A DNA stretch of 17,553 nucleotides from Cytophagaceae bacterium (GTDB lineage Bacteria; Bacteroidota; Bacteroidia; Cytophagales; Spirosomataceae). The notes under the pieces were generated by a model, which was given only the letters and a program-made list of their open reading frames with translations, was not told the origin of the DNA and searched no databases. The stretch spans positions 1 through 17,553 of the forward strand of contig JAIXRT010000061.1 of assembly GCA_027485075.1 (NCBI GenBank). Direction: 5' to 3'. Positions 7,202-14,024 of the stretch are shown in pieces. Numbering within the stretch: the first letter of the stretch is position 1; every line of letters begins with the position of its first letter. Position numbers and translations under genes: made by a program.

Positions 7202-7238
7202 CAGGCCATTTTAACGGCATGCGGCAAATTTAAAAGCA

Positions 7239-7634
7239 ATGACAGATCCAATAGCAGATTATTTAACCCGATTGAGAAATGCCTTGAAGGCACGCCATAG
7301 GGTAGTTGAAATTCCTGCTTCCAATATCAAAAAAGAAATCACGAAAGTGCTTTTTGATAAGGGATACATTTCAAACTATAAGTTCGATGATTCTTCTGTA
7401 CAAGGAACAATCAAAATAGCTTTGAAGTACAACTCAGTTACGAAGCAACCTGCTATCGTTAACTTGACACGTATTTCGAAACCAGGTCTTCGTAAGTACA
7501 ATGGCGCTGAAGAGTTGCCACGTGTATTGAACGGCTTAGGTATCGCTATCTTATCTACTTCAAAAGGAGTAATTACAGATAAGGAAGCACGTACACTTCA
7601 CGTAGGTGGAGAAGTACTTTGTTACGTATATTAA
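7239..7634 (+). CDS. rpsH: 30S ribosomal protein S8 (uS8)
   Basis: S8 is a primary binder of the central domain of 16S rRNA; in E. coli it is also the translational repressor of the spc operon. The 131-residue product starts [16 protein letters not shown], followed by [12 protein letters not shown] and the [12 protein letters not shown] signature. The C-terminus carries [19 protein letters not shown] and GGEVLCYV, all at usual spacing. It lies directly downstream of a consensus promoter, so it is the first gene of a possible sub-operon. Confidence 0.98.
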   Translation: MTDPIADYLTRLRNALKARHRVVEIPASNIKKEITKVLFDKGYISNYKFDDSSVQGTIKIALKYNSVTKQPAIVNLTRISKPGLRKYNGAEELPRVLNGLGIAILSTSKGVITDKEARTLHVGGEVLCYVY

Positions 7635-7637
7635 TTG

Positions 7638-7655
7638 TTTCACGCTGAAAGGAGG
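7638..7655 (+). promoter_or_regulatory. Hairpin plus remote AAAGGAGG in rpsH-rplF spacer
   Basis: TTTCA and TGAAA pair around CGC just after the rpsH stop. The right arm overlaps AAAGGAGG (7648-7655), a perfect match to an anti-Shine-Dalgarno sequence. It lies 30 nt before the rplF ATG at 7686, too far for a standard ribosome binding site, and no start codon with a real frame lies at the proper distance. Confidence 0.35.
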
Positions 7656-7685
7656 CAACTCGTAATTTAAGCAAATCATTTTTTT

Positions 7686-8243
7686 ATGTCTAGAATTGGA
7701 AAGAAGATTATCACGTTACCTGCAGGAGTTACTGTAGATGTTAGCGCGGGTAATTTAGTGACAGTGAAAGGCCCTAAGGGTACTTTGTCTCAACAAATTG
7801 ATCAAGATATCATCGTTAATATTGAGGATGGTGTGTTGACAGTAGCTCGTCCAACTGAGCAAAAGCGTCACAAAGCGATGCACGGTTTATACCGTTCATT
7901 GATCAACAACATGGTTGTAGGTGTTAGTGAAGGCTACAAGAAAGATTTAGAGATTATCGGTGTTGGTTACAAAGCCGCTAATCAAGGAAATATTTTGGAA
8001 TTAAGCTTGGGATACTCTCACGCTATTTTCATGGCTATTCCTGCTGAAATCAAAGTTGCTACTGCGATGGAAAAAGGTAAAAGCCCAATGGTTTCTTTAG
8101 AAGGTATTGACAAGCAATTGATTGGTCAAGTAGCTGCTAAAATCAAATCATTACGTCCAGTTGAGCCTTACAAAGGTAAAGGTGTTCGTTTCTTGGGTGA
8201 GCAAGTTCGTCGTAAAGCTGGTAAAGCAGGCGGTAAGAAATAA
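7686..8243 (+). CDS. rplF: 50S ribosomal protein L6 (uL6)
   Basis: L6 lies near the base of the L7/L12 stalk and the factor-binding site. The 185-residue product begins MSRIGKKIITLPAGVTVDV and has the two tandem L6 alpha/beta folds (about residues 8-82 and 90-165). The second repeat ends in the family signature PYKGKGVRFLGEQVRRKAGKAGGKK. Length is normal and the reading frame is intact. The start ATG follows an AT-rich, unstructured stretch. Confidence 0.98.
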   Translation: MSRIGKKIITLPAGVTVDVSAGNLVTVKGPKGTLSQQIDQDIIVNIEDGVLTVARPTEQKRHKAMHGLYRSLINNMVVGVSEGYKKDLEIIGVGYKAANQGNILELSLGYSHAIFMAIPAEIKVATAMEKGKSPMVSLEGIDKQLIGQVAAKIKSLRPVEPYKGKGVRFLGEQVRRKAGKAGGKK

Positions 8244-8251
8244 ATAATTAG

Positions 8252-8270
8252 CGTGGGCCGGAAATCCACA
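8252..8270 (+). promoter_or_regulatory. Duplicated hairpin element, copy 2 (before rplR)
   Basis: CGTGGGCCGGAAATCCACA is identical to the element at 6266-6284 except for one loop base. It ends 15-16 nt before the rplR ATG at 8286, nearly the same distance as copy 1 from rplE. The stem bases are all unchanged between the copies. Confidence 0.6.
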
Positions 8271-8285
8271 CAAACAAGTTAAACA

Positions 8286-8633
8286 ATGGCAACAACAAAA
8301 GATTTACGTAGAACCCGCATCAAACGTGCGATACGTGCTAAAATAGCTGGTTCAGCAGAGCGTCCGCGCTTAACAGTATATCGTTCTAATACAGCAGTTT
8401 ATGCACAATTAGTGGACGATTTGGCTGGGAAAACATTGTTCTCTGCGACTTCTTACAAGAAGGACAAAGTAAACAATAACATCGAAGCTGCGAAAACGGT
8501 AGGTTTAGCTATCGCGAAAGCGGCATCGGCTGCAGGAATTACGAAAGTAGTTTTCGATCGTAACGGTTATTTATATCACGGAAGAATTAAATCATTAGCT
8601 GAAGGCGCTCGCGAGGGTGGCTTACAATTTTAA
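8286..8633 (+). CDS. rplR: 50S ribosomal protein L18 (uL18)
   Basis: L18 binds 5S rRNA and, with L5, brings it into the central protuberance; its product thus acts with that of rplE. The 115-residue sequence shows [37 protein letters not shown], then the conserved core [29 protein letters not shown] ending the protein. The N-terminal basic segment is intact. Only six bases separate it from rpsE, so these two genes are probably coupled in translation. Confidence 0.97.
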   Translation: MATTKDLRRTRIKRAIRAKIAGSAERPRLTVYRSNTAVYAQLVDDLAGKTLFSATSYKKDKVNNNIEAAKTVGLAIAKAASAAGITKVVFDRNGYLYHGRIKSLAEGAREGGLQF

Positions 8634-8639
8634 TAAGAT

Positions 8640-9158
8640 ATGTCGCAATTACAAGCAAAACCTGTAAAGGTTAACGAAGGTGAGTTGAAGGAGAAGGTAG
8701 TAGCCATCAACCGTGTTGCTAAAGTGGTAAAAGGTGGTCGTCGTTTCAGTTTCTCTGCCATTGTGGTAGTAGGAGATGGTAACGGTGTCGTTGGATACGG
8801 TTTAGGAAAAGCAAACGAAGTAACAGACGCGATCACCAAAGGGATCGAAGATGCAAAGAAGAATTTATTCCAAATTCCTTTGTTGAAGAAAACTGTTCCT
8901 CACGAGCAATTAGGTAAATTCTCTGGTGGTTTCGTTTTAATTAAGCCAGCTGCTCCAGGTACAGGATTGATCGCCGGTGGTGCGATGCGTGCCGTGTTAG
9001 AATCTGCAGGTATCCATGATGTCCTTGCAAAATCTAAAGGTTCATCTAACCCACACAACGTGGTGAAGGCAACAATCGATGCGTTAGTGAAGATGCGTGC
9101 TCCACATAGTGTAGCGTTCCAACGTGGCATTTCATTAGCAAAAGTATTTAATGGATAA
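8640..9158 (+). CDS. rpsE: 30S ribosomal protein S5 (uS5)
   Basis: S5 lies on the solvent side of the small subunit at the mRNA entry; it affects decoding accuracy and, in other bacteria, spectinomycin sensitivity. The 172-residue product has the N-terminal double-stranded-RNA-binding-like domain (about residues 14-77, [20 protein letters not shown] and [13 protein letters not shown]) and the C-terminal domain with [20 protein letters not shown]. Length is normal. There is no Shine-Dalgarno site in the six-base gap after rplR. Confidence 0.98.
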   Translation: MSQLQAKPVKVNEGELKEKVVAINRVAKVVKGGRRFSFSAIVVVGDGNGVVGYGLGKANEVTDAITKGIEDAKKNLFQIPLLKKTVPHEQLGKFSGGFVLIKPAAPGTGLIAGGAMRAVLESAGIHDVLAKSKGSSNPHNVVKATIDALVKMRAPHSVAFQRGISLAKVFNG

Positions 9159-9160
9159 TC

Positions 9161-9177
9161 AGAGCGCGTAAGCCTCT
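9161..9177 (+). promoter_or_regulatory. GNRA-capped hairpin in rpsE-rpmD spacer
   Basis: AGAG/CTCT plus GC/GC form a six-pair stem with a single bulged C, closed by a GUAA (GNRA) tetraloop at 9168-9171. It begins two bases after the rpsE stop and ends 15 nt before the rpmD ATG. Confidence 0.5.
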
Positions 9178-9192
9178 CTAATAGAACATACA

Positions 9193-9372
9193 ATGTCTAA
9201 AGTTAAAATTACTCAAGTAAAAAGTGCAATTAAGCGCCCGGAAGTACAAAAACGTACGATCCAAGCTTTAGGATTAGGAAAGATTCGTCAATCCGTAGAA
9301 CATGAGTTAAACCCAGCAATTGCAGGTATGATTCGTGCGGTAGGTCACTTAATCGTAGTAGAAAATATTTAA
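9193..9372 (+). CDS. rpmD: 50S ribosomal protein L30 (uL30)
   Basis: L30 is a small bacterial-type protein on the back of the large subunit, absent from some phyla. I translated this 59-residue frame directly: it begins MSKVKITQVKSAIKRPEVQK, continues RTIQALGLGKIRQSVEH and ends AGMIRAVGHLIVVENI, the full L30 pattern at its usual size. It fills the gap between rpsE and rplO, its normal place. The start is the ATG 34 bases after rpsE. Confidence 0.95.
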   Translation: MSKVKITQVKSAIKRPEVQKRTIQALGLGKIRQSVEHELNPAIAGMIRAVGHLIVVENI

Positions 9373-9406
9373 TTAACACGCGAGTTGCCGGAAACGGCAG
9401 CGTTAA
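9373..9406 (+). promoter_or_regulatory. Long bulged hairpin with GAAA tetraloop in rpmD-rplO spacer
   Basis: The inner stem GTTGCCG/CGGCAGC (9384-9390 and 9395-9401) is capped by GAAA. An outer stem TTAAC/GTTAA (9373-9377 and 9402-9406) extends it across a six-base bulge on the left side. It begins immediately after the rpmD stop and ends 12 nt before the rplO start. This is the most stable-looking spacer element inside the operon. No U-tract follows. Confidence 0.65.
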
Positions 9407-9418
9407 GCCCCAATTACA

Positions 9419-9865
9419 ATGAAATTATCGTCATTAAAGCCTGCTGAAGGCTCAGTAAAAGTTAGAAAAAGAGTAGGTCGTGGTCAAGGTTCTGGTTTAG
9501 GTGGAACTTCTGCTCGTGGTCACAAAGGAGCTCAGTCTCGTTCAGGTTACTCACGTAAGCGTGGATTCGAAGGTGGTCAAATGCCTATCCAACGTCGTGT
9601 TCCTAAGTTCGGTTTCAAGAACATCAATCGTGTAGAATATAAAGCAATCAACTTGGATACGTTACAAGCATTAGCTGACGCGACAGGTTTGAAAGTAATT
9701 ACATTTGAAACACTTTACAGTAACGGTTTAGTATCTAAGTCAGACTTAGTGAAAATCCTTAGCCGTGGAGCTGTTACTTCTGCATTAGAAGTTACAGTAA
9801 AAGGTTTCTCGGGTGCTGCTAAAGCTGCTATTGAAGCTGCTGGCGGTAAAGCAATTGTTGGTTAA
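9419..9865 (+). CDS. rplO: 50S ribosomal protein L15 (uL15)
   Basis: L15 reaches deep into the large subunit and is important for late assembly. The 148-residue protein has the glycine/arginine-rich N-terminal extension (about residues 17-45: RKRVGRGQGSGLGGTSARGH) and a globular C-terminal domain with VTSALEVTVKGFSGAAKAAIEAAGGKAI. Length and order match the family. It is followed after 17 bases by secY, as in most bacterial spc blocks. Confidence 0.98.
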   Translation: MKLSSLKPAEGSVKVRKRVGRGQGSGLGGTSARGHKGAQSRSGYSRKRGFEGGQMPIQRRVPKFGFKNINRVEYKAINLDTLQALADATGLKVITFETLYSNGLVSKSDLVKILSRGAVTSALEVTVKGFSGAAKAAIEAAGGKAIVG

Positions 9866-9882
9866 TCCCCTATTCTAATCGA

Positions 9883-11202
9883 ATGAACAAGTTAATAACA
9901 ACTTTCAAGCATATCTTTTCGATCGAGGAATTAAGAGGCCGTATTCTAAATACGATGCTTTTTATTGCCTTCTTTCGTCTAGGTTCTTATATCGTTCTAC
10001 CAGGTGTAGATGCGACGAAGCTTTCGCAACCAGGTGACGGTGGTCTATTTGGCTTGTTGAACATGTTTTCTGGAGGAGCCCTTAGCAATGCATCTGTATT
10101 TGCGTTAGGTATCATGCCATACATCTCAGCTTCCATTGCGATTCAGTTATTGACGATTGCGCTTCCATATTTCCAAAAAATGCAAAAAGACGGTGAGTCT
10201 GGTCGCAAGAAATTGAACCAAATCACTCGTATCCTAACCATTTTTGTAACCGCGGCGCAAGGCTTTACCTACCTGCAAGTAACCATTCCTACCGAGGCAA
10301 TCTTAGTAGATCCTTGGTTCTTCCGTTTATACGGTGTTGCTATTTTAGTAGGCGGTACGATGTTTTGTATGTGGTTGGGAGAGAAAATCACTGATAAAGG
10401 TATTGGTAACGGTATTTCCATGTTGATCATGATCGGTATCGTATCGCGTTTCCCAGCATCTATTTTACAAGAAGCAGGATCTCGTGGTATGGCTGGTGCT
10501 TTACTATTCATTATTGAAGTGATTGCCCTATTCTTTATCGTGATGGGTGCGATTATGGTTACACAAGCTGTTCGCCGTATTCCAGTTCAATATGCGAAGC
10601 AAGTGGTAGGTAGCAATATGGCTGTAGGTGGTGAGCGTCAATACATCCCTTTGAAGCTAAATGCTTCTGGTGTTATGCCAATCATCTTTGCTCAAGCGCT
10701 AATGTTTATCCCAGGTTTGGTCGCTCAATCATTTGCGGATAAATCTGAATTTGCCTCATCGGTAGCTCAGTCGTTTGGCGACTTTACTACGTGGCAATAC
10801 AACGTGTTGTTCGCGTTCTTGATTATTGTATTTACATTTTTCTATACAGCGATCTCGATTAACCCAACACAAATCTCTGACGACATGAAACGTGGTGGTG
10901 GTTTCGTACCAGGTGTTAAGCCAGGTGAAGAAACAGCTGGTTTCATTGCGAGCATCTTGGATCGTATCACGTTACCAGGTGCAGTGATGTTGTCAATTAT
11001 TGCGATTCTTCCGGCGATTGCCAACTTGTTTGGTGTGACCCGTGGTTTTGCTTCGTTCTTTGGAGGAACATCTTTGTTAATCCTTGTGGGCGTAGTTTTA
11101 GATACATTACAACAAGTTGAAAGTTACTTGTTGATGCGTAAGTATGAAGGTTTAATGCAGTCGGGACGCGTAAAGGGTCGTTCTGAAGTGATCACTCGTT
11201 AA
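9883..11202 (+). CDS. secY: Protein translocase subunit SecY
   Basis: SecY is the channel of the general protein export system in the inner membrane, working with SecE, SecG and SecA. The 439-residue product has the expected ten hydrophobic membrane segments. The segment after the first helix (GGLFGLLNMFSGGALSNASVFALGIMPYISASI) contains the plug region and start of TM2. ESGRKKLNQITR lies in the following cytoplasmic loop. The C-terminal part includes the large cytoplasmic loop (GGGFVPGVKPGEETA) used for SecA and ribosome contact, and the tail ends YEGLMQSGRVKGRS. It is co-transcribed with ribosomal genes and overlaps map's start region by only one spacer base. Confidence 0.98.
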   Translation: MNKLITTFKHIFSIEELRGRILNTMLFIAFFRLGSYIVLPGVDATKLSQPGDGGLFGLLNMFSGGALSNASVFALGIMPYISASIAIQLLTIALPYFQKMQKDGESGRKKLNQITRILTIFVTAAQGFTYLQVTIPTEAILVDPWFFRLYGVAILVGGTMFCMWLGEKITDKGIGNGISMLIMIGIVSRFPASILQEAGSRGMAGALLFIIEVIALFFIVMGAIMVTQAVRRIPVQYAKQVVGSNMAVGGERQYIPLKLNASGVMPIIFAQALMFIPGLVAQSFADKSEFASSVAQSFGDFTTWQYNVLFAFLIIVFTFFYTAISINPTQISDDMKRGGGFVPGVKPGEETAGFIASILDRITLPGAVMLSIIAILPAIANLFGVTRGFASFFGGTSLLILVGVVLDTLQQVESYLLMRKYEGLMQSGRVKGRSEVITR

Positions 11203-11203
11203 G

Positions 11204-12010
11204 ATGATTTACTTAAAGACGCCAGAAGAGATGGCCATCATTCAAGCGAATGGGGAAATTCTTGGAAAGTGTCATGCCGAAGTAGCGAAGGCGGTAAAGC
11301 CGGGAGTTACCACGCTGGAGTTAGACAAGATTGCTTACCAATTTATTAAGGATCATGGAGCACATCCTTCCTTTTTAAATTACCAAGTAGGAGATAAAAA
11401 GTACGCATATTCCTTATGCATTTCAGTGAATGACGTAGTTGTTCACGGATTACCAGGGGATTTGACTTTGCAAGACGGAGATATAATCTCGATTGATGCA
11501 GGGGTGTACAAAGATAAATTTCATGCCGATAGCGCCTATACCTATGGAATAGGAAATGTAGCGGCTGAAGTACAAGAATTAATGCAAGCGACAAAAGAGT
11601 CCTTGTATAAGGGTTTGAATCAAGCCCATGTGGGTAAGCGAATTGGAGATGTGGGTAGTGCGGTGCAGTCGTATACGGAGGCATTGGGCTACGGAGTTGT
11701 TCGGGAATTGGTGGGACATGGCGTAGGTAAAAATCTACATGAAAGTCCTGAGGTTCCTAATTATGGACGCCGCGGTGATGGAGCTAAATTGAAGGAAGGT
11801 ATGGTCATTGCGATCGAGCCGATGATCAATTTGGGGAAACGCCAGATTACGGTGGACAAGGATGGCTGGACAATCCGTACGATTGATCGCAAAGCGAGTG
11901 CACATTTTGAGCACACGGTGGGCGTGACAAAGGATGGTCCGAAAGCGCTAACAACGTTTGCTTACATTGAAGAAGTATTAAAAACATCAACTGTATTGTT
12001 GAACATTTAA
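11204..12010 (+). CDS. map: Methionine aminopeptidase, type I
   Basis: This enzyme removes the initiator methionine from new proteins whose second residue is small, acting at the ribosome after deformylation. The 268-residue product is a pita-bread metallopeptidase with all five metal ligands: Asp98 (SIDAG), Asp109 (HADSAY), His172 (VGHGVG), Glu205 (AIEPM) and Glu236 (HFEHTV). His81 in VHGLPGD matches the conserved substrate-binding histidine. There is no N-terminal zinc-finger extension. The ATG is one base after the secY stop, implying coupling. Placement between secY and infA, without adk, is common in Bacteroidota. Confidence 0.97.
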   Translation: MIYLKTPEEMAIIQANGEILGKCHAEVAKAVKPGVTTLELDKIAYQFIKDHGAHPSFLNYQVGDKKYAYSLCISVNDVVVHGLPGDLTLQDGDIISIDAGVYKDKFHADSAYTYGIGNVAAEVQELMQATKESLYKGLNQAHVGKRIGDVGSAVQSYTEALGYGVVRELVGHGVGKNLHESPEVPNYGRRGDGAKLKEGMVIAIEPMINLGKRQITVDKDGWTIRTIDRKASAHFEHTVGVTKDGPKALTTFAYIEEVLKTSTVLLNI

Positions 12011-12020
12011 ATAAAGGATT

Positions 12021-12239
12021 ATGGCCAAACAATCTTCGATAGAAGTAGACGGAATTATTTTGGAAGCTCTTTCGAACGCTATGTTTCGGGTAGAATTAGA
12101 GAATACGCATCAAGTGATTGCCCACATTTCAGGCAAGATGCGCATGAACTACATTAAGATTCTGCCAGGAGATAAAGTGAAGTTGGAAATGTCACCCTAC
12201 GATTTAAGTAAAGCTAGAATTGTTTATCGTTATAAGTAA
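12021..12239 (+). CDS. infA: Translation initiation factor IF-1
   Basis: IF-1 binds the A site of the small subunit during initiation and promotes IF-2 and IF-3 action. The 72-residue product ([66 protein letters not shown]) is a complete S1-type OB fold of exactly the usual size. The gap after map is ten bases and contains AAAGGA two bases before the ATG. That resembles a Shine-Dalgarno sequence but is placed too close to be convincing. Confidence 0.98.
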   Translation: MAKQSSIEVDGIILEALSNAMFRVELENTHQVIAHISGKMRMNYIKILPGDKVKLEMSPYDLSKARIVYRYK

Positions 12240-12244
12240 AAAGA

Positions 12245-12255
12245 GGGTTTAACCC
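12245..12255 (+). promoter_or_regulatory. Small hairpin in infA-rpmJ spacer
   Basis: GGGT and ACCC pair perfectly around TTA, five bases after the infA stop and 15 nt before the rpmJ ATG. It is short but GC-rich against an AT-rich spacer. Confidence 0.4.
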
Positions 12256-12270
12256 ATAAATGTAAATAAA

Positions 12271-12387
12271 ATGAAAGTTAAAGCATCTATTAAAAAGCGT
12301 AGTGCAGACTGCAAGGTGATTCGTCGTCACGGTAAGCTTTACGTTATTAACAAGAAGAATCCTAAGTTCAAGCAAAGACAAGGATAA
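12271..12387 (+). CDS. rpmJ: 50S ribosomal protein L36 (bL36), zinc-less form
   Basis: L36 is the smallest ribosomal protein and stabilises 23S rRNA near the factor-binding side. I translated the 38-residue frame directly: [20 protein letters not shown] through NPKFKQRQG. Length equals that of E. coli L36. Of the zinc ligands Cys11, Cys14, Cys27 and His33 of the classical form, only Cys14 remains; the others are Ser11, Asn27 and Phe33. The zinc ribbon cannot form, making this a C-minus type, as I recall from Bacteroidota. It sits between infA and rpsM as usual. Confidence 0.96.
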   Translation: MKVKASIKKRSADCKVIRRHGKLYVINKKNPKFKQRQG

Positions 12388-12427
12388 TTCAAACTAAATT
12401 GATTAATCACAACAATTAATTACCTAT

Positions 12428-12805
12428 ATGGCTCGTATTGCAGGGGTTGATATTCCCGACAAAAAAAGAGGAGAAATTGCATTGACTTATATTTTTGGTA
12501 TAGGTCGTAGCACTGCTCAGAAAATTTTAGCGAAGGCAGCGGTTTCCGTTGACAAGAAAGCTGGTGAGTGGAACGATACGGAAGCGAATGCGATCCGTGC
12601 GATCATCGCCGCTGAATTCAAAACAGAAGGTCAGCTTAAGTCTGAAGTTCAGTTGAACATCAAGCGTTTGATGGACATCGGTTGTTACCGTGGATTGCGT
12701 CACCGTAAGGGTCTTCCAGTACGTGGCCAACGCACCAAAAACAACTCACGTACTCGTAAGGGTCGTCGTAAAACAGTTGCTAACAAGAAAAAAGTAACTA
12801 AGTAA
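12428..12805 (+). CDS. rpsM: 30S ribosomal protein S13 (uS13)
   Basis: S13 is at the top of the small-subunit head, forms bridges with L5 of the large subunit, and contacts P-site tRNA through its tail. The 125-residue product contains [34 protein letters not shown], the helix-two-turn-helix region, and [27 protein letters not shown]. It ends in a lysine-rich tail. It opens the alpha-operon part of the cluster. The spacer before it (12388-12427) holds only the AT-rich palindrome TGATTAATCA and no recognisable promoter. Confidence 0.98.
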   Translation: MARIAGVDIPDKKRGEIALTYIFGIGRSTAQKILAKAAVSVDKKAGEWNDTEANAIRAIIAAEFKTEGQLKSEVQLNIKRLMDIGCYRGLRHRKGLPVRGQRTKNNSRTRKGRRKTVANKKKVTK

Positions 12806-12811
12806 TAAGTA

Positions 12812-12824
12812 GAGGAAATACCTC
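12812..12824 (+). promoter_or_regulatory. Small hairpin in rpsM-rpsK spacer
   Basis: GAGG and CCTC pair around AAATA, six bases after the rpsM stop and 26 nt before the rpsK start. The stem has only four pairs. Confidence 0.3.
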
Positions 12825-12850
12825 ATACCCAATTTTATTTATCAAATAGT

Positions 12851-13246
12851 ATGGCACAAGCAAAAAGAAAAGATAAAGCGAAGAAACGGGTTGTTGTAGT
12901 TGAGCAAGTTGGTCAAGTACACATCAAAGCTTCCTTTAACAACATCATTATCTCCATTACCAACTCAGCAGGTCAGGTGATCTCTTGGGCTTCAGCAGGA
13001 AAGATGGGTTTCCGTGGGTCTAAGAAAAACACTCCCTATGCAGCACAGATGGCAGCATCGAACTGCGCAGCGGTAGCTGTTGAAGCAGGAATGAAGAAAG
13101 CAGAGGTTTTTGTAAAAGGGCCGGGTGCAGGACGTGAGTCTGCCATCCGTACGATCCAAAACTCAGGCATCGAAGTATCACTTATCCGTGATATCACACC
13201 AATGCCTCACAATGGATGTCGTCCTCCAAAACGTCGTCGCGTTTAA
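12851..13246 (+). CDS. rpsK: 30S ribosomal protein S11 (uS11)
   Basis: S11 lies on the platform of the small subunit near the 3' end of 16S rRNA and the mRNA exit. This area matters in Bacteroidota, where platform proteins are thought to hide the anti-Shine-Dalgarno sequence. The 131-residue protein has a basic N-terminus ([15 protein letters not shown]), the core [18 protein letters not shown], and [22 protein letters not shown], ending [13 protein letters not shown]. Length is normal. Confidence 0.98.
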   Translation: MAQAKRKDKAKKRVVVVEQVGQVHIKASFNNIIISITNSAGQVISWASAGKMGFRGSKKNTPYAAQMAASNCAAVAVEAGMKKAEVFVKGPGAGRESAIRTIQNSGIEVSLIRDITPMPHNGCRPPKRRRV

Positions 13247-13256
13247 CAATTTTTAT

Positions 13257-13287
13257 GCAGGGGTAATTAGTAATTATTTTCCCCCGC
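13257..13287 (+). terminator. Candidate attenuator or weak terminator before rpsD
   Basis: GC-A-GGGG (13257-13263) pairs with CCCC-C-GC (13281-13287) with one mismatch, and TAAT/ATTA can extend the stem inward past a TTTT bulge. It is followed by TTTTATT (13288-13294). This resembles an intrinsic terminator but lies in the middle of the operon, 60 nt before rpsD. It could limit read-through into rpsD-rpoA-rplQ. No promoter consensus was found in the spacer. Confidence 0.4.
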
Positions 13288-13313
13288 TTTTATTCACAAT
13301 TTAATTACTTCAC

Positions 13314-13330
13314 TGCACATAAGAGGTGCA
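13314..13330 (+). promoter_or_regulatory. Hairpin just before rpsD
   Basis: TGCAC and GTGCA pair perfectly around ATAAGAG and end 17 nt before the rpsD ATG. Together with the hairpin at 13257-13287 it makes a two-hairpin leader. S4 is a known autoregulator binding its own mRNA in other phyla, so a regulatory site is possible. Confidence 0.45.
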
Positions 13331-13347
13331 TTGACTTTTAAAACAAA

Positions 13348-13953
13348 ATGGCTAGATACACAGGTCCAAAATCCAAGATTGCGCGTCGTTTCGGCGAGCC
13401 AATTTTAGGTCCGAGCAAAGCATTAGCTCGTAAGAATTATGCTCCAGGTATGCATGGTAAAGGGAAACGTTCAAAGGTTTCTGAATATGCCATCCAATTA
13501 AAGGAGAAGCAAAAGGTAAAATACACATATGGTATTTTAGAACGTCAGTTCGAAAACCTATTCCACAAAGCCGCTGTTAAAGAGGGCATCACGGGTGAGA
13601 ACCTTTTGAAATTGTGTGAAGCACGTTTAGATAACACCGTTTATCGCTTAGGTATTGCACCTACACGTCGTGCGGCACGTCAATTAGTTATTCACAAACA
13701 CATCATTGTAGACGGTGAAGTAGTAAATGTGCCATCTTACTCTTTACGCGCAGGTCAATTGATCGGTGTTCGTGAAAAATCGAAATCGTTAGAAGTGGTT
13801 ACTAACTCATTAGCTGGTCGTTCGCCAAAGCGTTACAACTGGTTAGAGTGGTCAGAAAGTGATATGGTAGGTAAATTTTTGGCATACCCAGAAAGAGATC
13901 AAATCACAGAGAATTTCAACGAACAAGCAATTGTCGAGTTGTACTCTAAATAA
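13348..13953 (+). CDS. rpsD: 30S ribosomal protein S4 (uS4)
   Basis: S4 starts assembly of the small-subunit body and lies at the mRNA entry channel; in other bacteria it represses its own operon and can act as an antitermination factor. The 201-residue product has an N-terminal domain without zinc-binding cysteines ([23 protein letters not shown]), then [34 protein letters not shown]. The S4 RNA-binding domain spans about residues 92-155 ([34 protein letters not shown]). Length is normal. The 101-nt spacer before it is long for this operon. Confidence 0.98.
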   Translation: MARYTGPKSKIARRFGEPILGPSKALARKNYAPGMHGKGKRSKVSEYAIQLKEKQKVKYTYGILERQFENLFHKAAVKEGITGENLLKLCEARLDNTVYRLGIAPTRRAARQLVIHKHIIVDGEVVNVPSYSLRAGQLIGVREKSKSLEVVTNSLAGRSPKRYNWLEWSESDMVGKFLAYPERDQITENFNEQAIVELYSK

Positions 13954-13968
13954 TCCTTAGGATTTTTT
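13952..13968 (+). other. Weak hairpin with T-run after rpsD
   Basis: AATCC and GGATT pair around TTA, overlapping the rpsD stop, with T's at 13963-13968. The five-pair stem has only two G-C pairs, too weak to call a terminator. The rest of the 71-nt spacer before rpoA is AT-rich with no recognised promoter. Confidence 0.25.
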
Positions 13969-14024
13969 AGATCAAAATAAGAGTACCAAAAACGTTTTTT
14001 CAGTATCATTTTAAGCTACGAAAT

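Noticed and set aside
12400..12409. TGATTAATCA palindrome before rpsM as an operator
   Set aside because: Short and AT-only apart from the ends; such palindromes are expected by chance in AT-rich spacers.
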